From assembly GCF_918797505.1 (NCBI RefSeq), contig NC_092802.1, forward strand, positions 9,133,480 through 9,197,479: 64,000 nucleotides of DNA. The letters run 5' to 3'. A model generated the notes under the pieces. That model was given only the letters and a program-made list of their open reading frames with translations. It did not search any database and was not told the origin of the DNA. How positions within the stretch are numbered: position 1 is the first letter of the stretch; each line of letters starts with the position of its first letter. Made by a program: the position numbers and the translations under genes. The stretch comes from Bemisia tabaci (taxonomy: Eukaryota > Arthropoda > Insecta > Hemiptera > Aleyrodidae). Of this stretch, positions 22,440 through 33,700 are shown in pieces.

Positions 22440-24001
22440 ACCTCAAAAACTAGCTTAAAAAGCGGTTGTATGAGTGAATTTTTTTTTATAAAAAGTTGTA
22501 GATGAGATCGGCTGACTGAACACCGTGTGGTCTCTGTCGAGTGACCCCCGAATAGTCTGTGACCTGTTATGCACACTATTTCTTATGCAACTAAGGTCAT
22601 AACTGCTTCGGGAAGATAGGTCGACCGGGAAGCGTATGCATTCCCTCGTTTCTTACCGAATCCCCGTCCTCACCGCTTGCTTATAGCAGCTGCCTCCTGA
22701 TGATCCATGGCCAATGGGTAACATAAATACTTAACCATTCCTTTTTTCAGAAACCTATTAAGTCGAAAGGCTAAACATGCATTATTACGTATTACGCAAA
22801 CATAAACAAACAACCACTTTCTGCTGGGAGACACTCTGACTAATACAACTGACTACGATGCCTTTCCAAAACGACAAGTTCATGTATCAACCCTTTTTCT
22901 TGAGATACCGAGGTACAATCTGCCCCAAATAAATTTCCTCTTTTGTAGCGTCTTTGCATAGAAAGATAATTGAGTATTATTCTGCAATGGCTCCTACAGC
23001 TCAAGTATGCCTTGCAAGCTACATTGTTGAATGAGACGCAAGGAATTACTTATGAGGGCTTCCTCGATCCCATTGAAACTCATAAGGGATACTGTGTATC
23101 GATTTTTATGGAAACTGTTATATACCGCTCGTGTCAGGTGAATGTCTCAAACAGGCAACAGCCCAGCATGATTGGGATCCAGCGTGTCACTACCTCCTCG
23201 TTGGTGGATCCTGGGCAATGGTTTACAACAGAACAGAGCAACAAGATAAACCAGCTAAAGTGACATGGAAATACCTTACTTATGACCTATCAGATTTACG
23301 TACCTACTTGGGTAGGCACATATTAACGTACCAGAAAAATGTAAAGAAAATAATAATTATTCTGCATACCCCTCATATGCTCGCAGTGTCATGCATACTA
23401 GCGCATTTCATCATTCAACACAAGTAGCGTAGTGGAACAAAACATTGAAGTCAATTTCTGATTTCATTCAAAGAAATGGTCATTATTCCACCTGTAGATT
23501 CATTAAGATATTTTCTCATTCGTTCTTGTCAATGAATGCCGATTTTTGAACCAGACAGGAGAATTATTGGTTTCCAACTAAGTATTGGGAAGATATGTAA
23601 ATTTCCAATTTTCCTACACTGCATGGAAAGTTTACAGTTTATTTTCTTTAATTTACAGTAATAAATTTCAATTAAGAAGTGTTCCTTCCATCTATAGGTA
23701 TACGACATAGGTACACTACGCCGGATCATTTACGTGAAAATTATTGGAACAGACATACTTAGGGAGGTTCTAAAAGGAATTAAGAAATCCCCTCGCTATC
23801 ATGCTAACTACTAAAAAAACCTGAAAAATCCTCACGATTCATGTACGTACAAAAGGACGTACAATTTAGTCAAAATACGATCTTCAGGCGGGTTTTAACT
23901 AACCTCGTTTTCAACCTGAAACTTCTCTCCATGCTAAAATTAAATTGCGCCGATTTCTTTCAATTCAAAAGAATTTTCGCCTTTCAAAAATGTCATGATA
24001 T
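22440..24001. other. Downstream flank of Helitron, no clear gene
   Basis: This segment must contain the 3' end of the Helitron, but a terminal hairpin plus CTRR could not be fixed by eye. No strong coding segment was found apart from one weak candidate exon at 23000-23137. The rest is AT-rich. Confidence 0.4.
23000..23137 (+). CDS. Possible orphan exon, 46 codons, unrecognised
   Basis: A 138-bp open segment is bounded by an acceptor (TCCTACAG) and a donor (CAGGTGAAT), and is open in phase 0 over 46 codons with non-repetitive composition (for example NETQGITYEGFLDPIETHKG). A further open segment follows around 23150-23280 (HDWDPACHYLL in another frame). No family was recognised. It could be a real exon of a plus-strand gene, a gene fragment captured by the neighbouring Helitron, or chance. 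Confidence 0.22.
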
Positions 24002-25737
24002 AAACCCCAAAAAACCCAAAAACTTGGGTGAAGAGACGCCGGGCAAGTCACCATCCTCTTGCCAAAAACCTCCAAAAACTCCTCCTCGTTCCCCTCTTCA
24101 GTGGAAGAAGAAAATATTATCACTCTACGACAGCTTCCTAACAAAAACTCCGGGAGGTTACATACAGGCTGCTAGCCCCTCATCGGACCAAAACGCACAC
24201 CGTACCATTTTTTCCTAGTAGGTATATGCCTCCAAAGTACATGAAATGACTCCTTGAGGGGCGGGCAAGTTTTATTGAGATTCACGTCGTCTTCCGAAAA
24301 TGAGCTAAAATTTTTACTACGAAGAAGAAGAAAATCGACTTATCATTCTTTCCATACACGGTACGTATGTCAATGCGAGGCACCAGGAACGCCTTCCAAA
24401 ATTATTGATGCAACCCGCACGACTCCGAAGTCAGCGAGCGGAAACTTTCTTGAAGCGTCTCCTAAGATTTTCCCCCCGCAACAATCCCCTTCGAAAATGA
24501 ATGATGCAACAAGCGCGTCCTGTATGACCGCGAAAGCTCCTCAGATGAGTAGTCTTTTGGTCTGGTCAGAAAAATATTCAAACTTTATTTTTCGTCTTCT
24601 CTTCTCATTTCCCGCATTGACGGAGGCGAAATTTTTTGGAAAGCATGACGCGCCCGGCAACAATGCGTAAAAAAAAAGTGCGAATAGAATGTGGCCTTCC
24701 ACTATGAATGATCGTTAAGGAATACTTGTACAACAAAGACGGTACTGTTTCTTTGGAAGTCTATGAAGTGAGTTCCAACATCTGCTCCTAAATCTTTTTC
24801 AGCAGTGTGACAAAATGAAAATTTGAACGAACATGTAAACGAGTCAGACCTAGCTAAGTGAAGGACGATCTTTTTCATTCCATCATAAACGATGCTAAGA
24901 CGGACTGCAGATGTGCTCAATTGAATGTTTCAGATTCTTCAGTAGATTTACAAGTTGGCAGAAATGCAGAAATTAATATCTCAGTTTTATTGGTGGCTTT
25001 GAAACTTCAAAAATACTGCAAGATGTAGACGCAAATCCCTGTGTCCAATCTACAGGTTGATCCTCGGTGAGAGCATTGTTGCCGGGCGCGTCATGCTTTC
25101 CAAAAAATTTCGCCTCCGTCAATGCGGGAAATGAGAAGAGAAGACGAAAAATAAAGTTTGAATATTTTTCTGACCAGACCAAAAGACTACTCATCTGAGG
25201 AGCTTTCGCGGTCATACAGGACGCGCTTGTTGCATCATTCATTTTCGAAGGGGATTGTTGCGGGGGGAAAATCTTAGGAGACGCTTCAAGAAAGTTTCCG
25301 CTCGCTGACTTCGGAGTCGTGCGGGTTGCATCAATAATTTTGGAAGGCGTTCCTGGTGCCTCGCATTGACATACGTACCGTGTATGGAAAGAATGATAAG
25401 TCGATTTTCTTCTTCTTCGTAGTAAAAATTTTAGCTCATTTTCGGAAGACGACGTGAATCTCAATAAAACTTGCCCGCCCCTCAAGGAGTCATTTCATGT
25501 ACTTTGGAGGCATATACCTACTAGGAAAAAATGGTACGGTGTGCGTTTTGGTCCGATGAGGGGCTAGCAGCCTGTATGTAACCTCCCGGAGTTTTTGTTA
25601 GGAAGCTGTCGTAGAGTGATAATATTTTCTTCTTCCACTGAAGAGGGGAACGAGGAGGAGTTTTTGGAGGTTTTTGGCAAGAGGATGGTGACTTGCCCGG
25701 CGTCTCTTCACCCAAGTTTTTGGGTTTTTTGGGGTTT
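24002..25737. repeat. Long inverted repeat, two 665-bp arms, 406-bp loop
   Basis: The arms are 24002-24666 and 25073-25737, both 665 bp, and every part compared is identical after reverse complementation. Both arms encode the same 138-residue open frame (starting MRGGQVLLRF) on opposite strands. The loop 24667-25072 is unique. No target duplication flanks the outer edges and the arms do not resemble a known TIR. Possible explanations are a recent foldback element, an inverted duplication fixed by gene conversion, or an assembly/library palindrome artefact. Confidence 0.9.
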
Positions 25738-27060
25738 TACGTAATTACAAAAAGTAGCCGGGCGGTTTCTAACTACAAGCGACATGATCTAGAAATCGCC
25801 GCGGCAGTTTTGCCGCCGCAATTTGCTGTCGCTTTTACAAACGGCTCCATAGCCTCTCGTGTAGTCTGAAATCGCGCGATTCGTTGTCGCCGGCGACACG
25901 GCGACACAAATCGCTTGCATAAACGGGCTCAGAGGTGTTGCACATTATTATACGAAATTGAACGTATTATGAATGACAGGCATACTTTAAAAGTACAGAT
26001 CTTTCCTCGCAAAATAAATCAAGATACTTGTCGTACACAGGAAAAATCTAAGAGCCTTTAGCTGAGGCAAATATAGAGGTTTATCCGGTTCAGGTATAAC
26101 AAGTTGGGAATTTCTTGAAAGATAATTAAGCCCTGTTACACCAAAGAGGTGTAGAGAGTTTAAGTGAATTTTGTCTCATGGAATTGACGCTCCCCCAGTT
26201 TTACCAAAACTCTCAACTATATATTATTCTCCGTTGGACCAAACAGAAAAACAAGCAAACCCTCATTCTTCCAAGACGTTATACATTTTCATCCAAAAAC
26301 GTCGTGAGCAATTGTCGTTTGTATTTACATGTGGGCCAATTAACTATGGGTCTCAACTGGCACGTGGACCAAAACTCCCGTGCCAGAGAAACGCGTGGAC
26401 GTAAATTACTGGAAAAAACAGGTGCGCGGACTAAAAATCGTCGAGGAAATGTTCTATAACCGAGAAAATTATGGACTAACTGTAGGGGCTGTCGTGTGTC
26501 GCCGTTATAGGTAGTTTAATACCTACCATCTTTGTTCATCGCAAGCACCCGATTCAACCAACAGGATTCCTCCTTATCCCTTCTATTTTCTTCGTTTATA
26601 TTTTTGTCTTTCAATCTCATTAATTTGCCCGCACAGATCTTCGTGCACTTTGACTTTCTTGTTCATTCCTTTTGAAGCATATTCAGAATGTGTAAATTCG
26701 TGCCCTTATAAGCTTTAATTTGAACACTCCGAGGGTAGACCTTCATCGGATGATTCAGAGTAATCTGGTTCTGATGTGGCATTTGGAACGATGTCACCAT
26801 CTTTCCTCAAAAAGCTTCAGCCTTTTGATTTTGGGTTCCAGTCGTTTGCGTTGAGGGCTGAGAACAATGGTTTCGAATGGCTTCGTTTCCACAGCAAATA
26901 CTGCCAGCCTTTTCAACGCGTAACACGAATTTTTGAATTTGGGGACTTTCAAGCAAGAGAATTGTAGCACCACCACAACTTAGAAGATCTTCATCTCAAA
27001 GTCCAAAGTGTCTAACGTTATGATTTTCCAGTAAGGAAACAAAATTACCTAGCTGCTAAC
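25738..27060. other. No gene recognised; GC-richer GCGACA-rich segment at left
   Basis: From about 25750 to 25930 the sequence is GC-richer and holds inverted motifs (TTGTCGCCGGCGACA and GCGACACAAATCGC), suggesting an old transposon fragment. The remainder has only short uninformative frames. Confidence 0.35.
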
Positions 27061-27086
27061 AAGACTAATTTTCACCTAAATACTTC

Positions 27087-27323
27087 CGAAACGTTTCGGC
27101 TGAAAACTTAGCCTTCTTTAGCGGAATAAAAACCGAATAATTTTTAAACGTAGTACTTGGCTGTACCTTTCAAAGCAAGAATCAATGCTGTATATGGCTG
27201 TTTTTGAAAAACGTTTTTTCTCGCTTTGAATGATTTAGTCAAGTAGGTGCTACGATAAGATTTTTACACTTTTTTACTGTTTTTATCAAACCGAGGAAGG
27301 CTGAATTTTCAGCCGAAACGTTA
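27087..27323. repeat. Inverted repeat with GAAACGTTTCGGCTGAAAA arms
   Basis: The left arm (27087-27126) reads AACGTTTCGGCTGAAAACTT and the right arm (27291-27323), reverse-complemented, reads AACGTTTCGGCTGAAAATTC, both continuing into AGCCTTC. The spacer is about 165 bp. Similar GCTGAAAATTCAGCCGAAACG strings occur at ends of some retroelements, but no coding part remains. Confidence 0.5.
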
Positions 27324-27471
27324 TGGTGGTATTTACGTTAAAATTAGCCATGTTACCCGCTGTGCAATTTGTTTTATTATTGTATATCTTGTCACGGGCT
27401 GCTGAGCATCAAACCTATCTCATCCCTATTATTCCATACTACCTCTTTCCTTGCAATGTTGGAGTATCTAT

Positions 27472-27636
27472 CAGTGACGTGGCGTGCTTTTCGATGTATC
27501 GATTCATCTACCATTTGAACCTATGAAAAAGAATCGATAGATAGGGTGTTCGCAGCGAGCACCTTGATAATTGATTCTTTACCATAGCTTTAAACTGGGA
27601 AATATCTGTAATCGATCATTCACGCCACGCCACTTG
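27472..27636. mobile_element. hAT-type MITE (CAGTGGCGTGGCGTG ends), old copy
   Basis: Same family as the element at 42292-42453. It starts CAGTGACGTGGCGTG, ends CACGCCACGCCACTTG, and has internal TCGATGTATCGATTCAT and GTGTTCGCAGCGAGCACC. The flanking octamers GTATCTAT and GCATCCGT match at 5 of 8 positions, all differences being transitions, which fits a decayed 8-bp duplication. It lies immediately downstream of S28 exon 5. Confidence 0.65.
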
Positions 27637-27730
27637 CATCCGTGGTTATTTTCTCCATCAAGTTCCAGAGTAACGCCCCCTCATAAAATGGCGTCAACCC
27701 AACGAAAATGTGAAAGAGTAGACAACTTAC

Positions 27731-30700
27731 CGGACACTTTACTTTATCATCAGTCATGACTTCACAAGCACCCTCTATGTCGATCCCGGGAAATGGTATC
27801 AGTTCGCGGCCAAGAACGACGTAGGCAAACTCGTACGCGAGTCTTAGATATAATTGCGCTATGTCATTTTTATTATCCTCCAAAGGCGTGCAGAGCCTGA
27901 AAAGAGAAGGAGAAAATGCCATTTTTTTTTTTTTTTTGGGGGGGGGGGGAGGTGTCAGCTTTCGCGTTGCATGTGGTATGGGTCAGTTGCGCTGGTCACA
28001 GAATCTTGTTTTGATGCTTGATTCTTGTATAGATCAGCTATAAAAATAATAAAAACCTGTCCTAACAGCAACTTTCTACGTTCGATATTTACCGAGGTAC
28101 CGCGCTTTGAAAAATCTGATTTATAACGTCATCCACCGCGGTAGTGCCACCCTTAGTTTCTTCCACCTTGCTTTCTTCAGTCAAAGAAACACACATCTGC
28201 ACTTATTACTCAACTTGTAACTATGAAAACAAGGTCGAAGAAACTAAAGGGGGCCACTATCGCGGTGGATGACGTCAAAATCCCGACTTTGAAAGAGTGT
28301 TATCTCTGATAATATTCAACGTAGATAGTTGCTGTTTTGGCAGATCTTTTTATTTTTAGCTGATCCACAGGAAGTAAGCATCAAAGCATGATTCTGTGAC
28401 CAGCGCAACTGACCCATTGTACCATGACAAATGATATATGTATGCCATATAATTTTCTGCCCTGGTAAAAATTGGCAGTGGATCTGTATTCCAAAATACC
28501 ATAGACCTAAAGCCGGCTGTAAGATTTCCAATAGCTTCTGTAGCCGGCTGTACAATTTCTTTTAGCCTTATATTGCCGATGGCGATTAAGCTACAGCCAG
28601 ACGATAGAGTTTATGCTAAACGTTACTAAATATGGATCCTAGGACTTGGTGAGTTTTTGGACCACCGCTCTCTTTTTGTGCCGTACTATCTTGATATATT
28701 TTGCGAGGAAAGCTCCGTACTTCTGAAGGACGCCTGTCATTCCTAATATGTTGGAGCGCCTTCAACTTCTTATGATGCTGTGCAATACCTCTGGTGTGAA
28801 ATAGTTGCTTCAGACGCCGTGGCACGCGGCGGGCGGGCAGAGAGCGTAAACGCGCATTGGCGCCTACAAACCGAATAGCTGGTTGGAAGTGTCCATTATC
28901 GTTGAATCTAGTGAAAAGCGCTGTTTAATACCTCTGGTGTGAAATAGTTGCTTCAAACGCCGTGGCACGCGGCGGGTGGGCAGAGAGCGTAAACGCGCAT
29001 TGGCGCCTACAAACCTAACAGTGATACTTCACGCATTGCGCAATGCGTGAAGTATGCATCCTTAAACTCAATTATGGTCATGTGCCATTTACAACCGCAT
29101 CACTTTCAGTCAAGTGAGCAGCAATCTCAGCTGGTCTAATAGGGGCAATATTCACTATATTGTTATCTTGGATGTTAGGCACCAGATGAGAAGCTGCATT
29201 CTGGATCGTATCGAATAGCTGGTTGGAAGTGTCCATTATCGTTGAATCTAGTGAAAAGCGCTGTTTAATACCTCTGGTGTGAAATAGTTGCTTCAAACGC
29301 CGTGGCACGCGGCGGGTGGGCAGAGAGCGTAAACGCGCATTGGCGCCTACAAACCTAACAGTGATACTTCACGCATTGCGCAATGCGTGAAGTATGCATC
29401 CTTAAACTCAATTATGGTCATGTGCCATTTACAACCGCATCACTTTCAGTCAAGTGAGCAGCAATCTCAGCTGGTCTAATAGGGGCAATATTCACTATAT
29501 TGTTATCTTGGATGTTGGGCACCAGATGAGAAGCTGCATTCTGGATCGTAGCGAATAGCTGGTTGGAAGTGTCTAGTTGAATCTAGGGAAAAGCTCAGCT
29601 AAGAAATGAGTAGTTTCATTGATGCTGATGCCGTAATTGGCTGCAACCTGTGTTATACTAGATAGATTGTTGGTACGATCCCTAGTAAAGCAAGCAAAGA
29701 AGGTGATACTCCCTAGATTCAAAGATCTACAGATTATGAAGTAATTACCTTGAGGTGAATTACCTACTAAAGACGAGAATTCTCTACCCCAGTCACAGTA
29801 AGCTATCAATCTTATTCTAGTGTCCACACCGGTCCCAGTAAACTTCAAAAGTATGGTTTCAGTATTATCTAGTATTTCTATGACAATTCTAGAATACATC
29901 TAACGTTCATAGATTGTTTTTGCCTTGCTTGCTGCTTGCTTCGATGATATACCCACACCCTATCTCCATTTCTCGTTCCATCCAGGTGCAATCTTTTGTG
30001 TACACGACATTATATTTAATGAGCTCGCATGCCTCCTGTGCTACAACAAATTTACTCCAAAGGAGTAAAAGTAAACAAATAACCCTGAGCCAACTAAGGC
30101 CCAGGTACACCGGGATTTGAATCCCCACGCTCCGATTCTCCGAAGTAGTCTCAGAAATTGATTCCGAAGCTTCAAGGACAGGTGGCTGCAGTGGCACAAT
30201 TTCGGGAGTTGGAGCGGAAGTAGTTTCCTGGCGTGTCGTTGAACCTTCTACGTTAATGACTGGGGATTGCCTTAAGTATATCCGTGTAATAGCGGATATT
30301 CGTCAAAGTAAATGAAATCAAATGAAGAACGACGACTCTTCCTCGGTCGATAAAGCGAAAAGTGACGATTCCTCCTCATCCGATAAAAAGAAAGGATGGC
30401 CAAAGCTCACCACTCCCAATGTGATGACGTGTGCGAGTGGGAATTTCAAGAAAGTAGCAAATGCAACTACTAACATTACCAATTGGAATCAGAGTTTCAT
30501 CTCCGATCCCCAACCCGATGGGTCTATCGTCAAATTCTGGGGATCAATCTTCCGTATTTTGGAGCTTCCGTATTTTGGAGATCGCCCCCGAGATATCACC
30601 AGTCGGAAGTTTAGAGCTCATGATGTGAACTCTATTTGGTTTTGAGAACCCGAACGATATTATCTTGTTTTACATATCGTTTCTGAAGTTTAAAAAAACG

Positions 30701-33700
30701 CTCAATCCAATTATTGTAGTTTGTATCGGGATCACTAGGTGATATCAGAACTAATGGGAAGAGCGCACTAAAATTTCTAAATATGTGCTGGTACTAGTCA
30801 ATCTGATTTTATTAACGCATTTTGATGGTCCAGCTCCTCCCTCAGCACATCTATCCGAGTCGAAGGACATGAATCATTTAGGTAAAATTGAAGGGAAAGG
30901 TCTACAATGTATCTAAAAGTAGAAAGTGGTATCCTTATCGGGTTCCATTGTTACGGAATTTTATTTACCTTTTTATCCCGATGAGCTAAGTTGATGAGTG
31001 ATTAGACTATGATCATTTCGGAAATTAATCCATCTTCAGGTCTTCTTGAAATACCATGAAGATTTTGTCGCGGCGCGACACGTCACATGGTAAAAATAAT
31101 AAATAAATAAATAGAATTACGTATAAGGGGTATAAAGGGCCTTATACGCCTTTATACGTAATTCTATTTATTTATTTATTTATTATTTTTACCATGTGAC
31201 GTGTCGCGCCGCGATAAAATCTTCATAGTGTTTCAAGAAGATCTGAAGATGGATTAATTTCCGAAATGATCATAGTCTAATCACTCACCAACTTAGCTCA
31301 TCGGGATAAAAAGGTAAATAAATTTCCGTTACAATGTATCTACTTGTTGCAGGTTCATCATTGCACCCCAAAGTAAATATAGAGTGTTTCCTTTTTAAGA
31401 GCCTTGCGTAGGGTTTGTCCGAAATCATGGTTATGAAATCAAAGTTTTGTGGGTCTCTAGGGATATCAGGAAAACCAAGCATCGCTGCCTCATGTTCTGA
31501 GTGAAACTTTCCTTGTGTAAAGAAAGTCTTCAATCGAGAAAAAAAACCTGTACCTGCGTGGGTTCTACCAAATTCCCCATTTTCCAAGAACTTTAACACT
31601 GCCTCATCAATATAAATGTTTAAATTCCCCTCAGAAGGATGAAAATGTGTAAATACCGCTCTAGTTGAGCTTGATAAAGTTTCTAGTATTGGGTCATCGC
31701 AGCGCATTCTTTTAGTGTGCCGACCTCTACATAAACCCACATGATTCCCTCTTATTTTAAAGGGACTGGCGGATACGCAATCATCATTTTCGTTGCTAGG
31801 GTACACTGTACTCGAAACCTCTTGATACCCGTCCAGGAACGATAATTGATTAATTAATTTTACGATCAATTTTTGCTCCAGTCAATTAAATTTACTAGAT
31901 AAACTATTCGAGGGAACTTTGAATCGCTTCCTTATCCGGCTCCCGAGGGCTGGAGATGTCAGCTTGTTTCTTTTGAATCTGATTGGCACCAAAGGTGGGG
32001 TCTCGCTATAGCGATATTCTTTCTGGTACCTAAAAATGACTTGAATACCCTTATGCCACCATAGGCCTGCACTAATGTAACACGTTTTTCTCAGCTGCCG
32101 CGTAGTGGAACAGGTCAGTCGGGGAGATCGGCCAAAATTTGAAATCATTGAAAGCTCATAACTCTGTTCATACAAAACTTTGTGGTTTTAAAACGGCTGT
32201 CATTGGCTTTCTCATGAAATTTGCATTGGCAGGCATCTCCTCAAATTGAAATCGTGACGAATGCAACATGAAAATGTACATTTTTAGTTGGACATTTTCT
32301 GTCTGACTTCTCTGATTGACTCGATCCTCTGTGTGCCGCCTGATATCGGAACCAACCGCGGTTAAAGCGGTTGAAATACGTTAATTTCAGCGACGAACCC
32401 AACCCCCCCCCCCCCTTCTTCACTCACTTGAAATGTTCGGTATAGTGTTTCCGCTTCGTTTCATCCTTCATGCCGTCGCTCATACTACGAAAAGCATCTC
32501 GAATGACATCCACGCATTTGGGATCCACTTTGGCGTAAGCTTTTGTTACTTCCTGGAAATAGGCTGAAACAGACGTAGCAGGGGTGGTTAGGATCAGTTG
32601 GGTAGAATTTAATCATACGAGGGTCATCCAGAAAGTAAGGTTCCCTACCTTGTTACATCAGAACGAAAAGAGAAGAATCAAATCGGTTAAAAAGGTATTA
32701 TCAGGCATACTCTAAGCTCTAAAGCAACCCCAAGTTTTTGAAAATCGGTCGAGGGGTTCGCGAGTAAATTCTTTTTTACTGCGACAACCTCCTGTCGCCG
32801 CGTGCCCACCTCAGGTGCCTTTTTTTTAAAATGGACCGCGTTAAACAGGAAAGAACCAAGCCACGTCAGCTATCGCCAAATTTAATTGGCCAATTTGATT
32901 TTTTGCATGATAACAGTTGTGCGGATTTTCGTGCAAATTTCAGTGAATTTTCTCCACAGTACGAAGCAAATTCCTCAACGTTTTCAAAAGAATCCGCACA
33001 AACATTTTCTCGTAAAACATTAAATTGTCTAATTAAAATTGGCAATAGCTGATGTGACTTGATTCCTTTCTGTTAAACGCGGTCCAAATATAACATGCAA
33101 TTATTGCGACACCGCATTATTAGTAAGTATTGAATTTTGCTTTGAAATTTGTGATACAGTCTTAAGGATGAAAGTTTTTTCCGTAATGTACATAAACTGA
33201 CCAAAAAATAAAACCAGAGGCGTGCAAAAGCAATACTCTCTACTTTTAATTTCATGTAAGTACTAGTACCCTGGAAAAAAAGCACATTGGATCTAGACTC
33301 CAGACTCTTGAAAACATCGACAAGCAAAAATACTCTTGATTCAATCGATTTTTGCTTAAATCAAGAACCAAGCCTCTTAACTTGAGCGGATTTCCTTTTG
33401 ATCTAAAAGCAAAAATCTGATTGAATCAAGAGTATTTTTCCTTGTCAATGTTTTCAAGACTCTGAACTCTAGATCCAACATGTTTCTTTTTTCCAGTGTA
33501 ACACGTAAAATTCGGTACTCGAAAAATTTATTATGTTCGCAATATCTTCAAAATCCAACTAAAATTTCCCAAAATACCGTTTTCATTTTTTCCATTCTTT
33601 ACTCCTCTCGAACTTTTGGAGGATATTTTCTCACCAGAAAAGTCGGCGTTAGCAACTAGAGGGGTACTTGAACCCACTGCCGCGTAGACCAAGTGGGGAT

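Noticed and set aside
13100..22800. Precise Helitron termini (5' TC, 3' CTRR with hairpin)
   Set aside because: Several short candidates exist, but none was distinctive enough without aligning multiple copies.
24254..25485. The 138-170 codon frames in both inverted arms as a duplicated gene
   Set aside because: No family, start context or splice signals support coding. The composition is irregular and the frame is duplicated only because the DNA arms are identical.
30322..30645. 107-codon plus-strand frame with Ser/Asp/Lys-rich start
   Set aside because: It opposes the decayed minus-strand frames, lacks splice or homology evidence, and the low-complexity start suggests chance.
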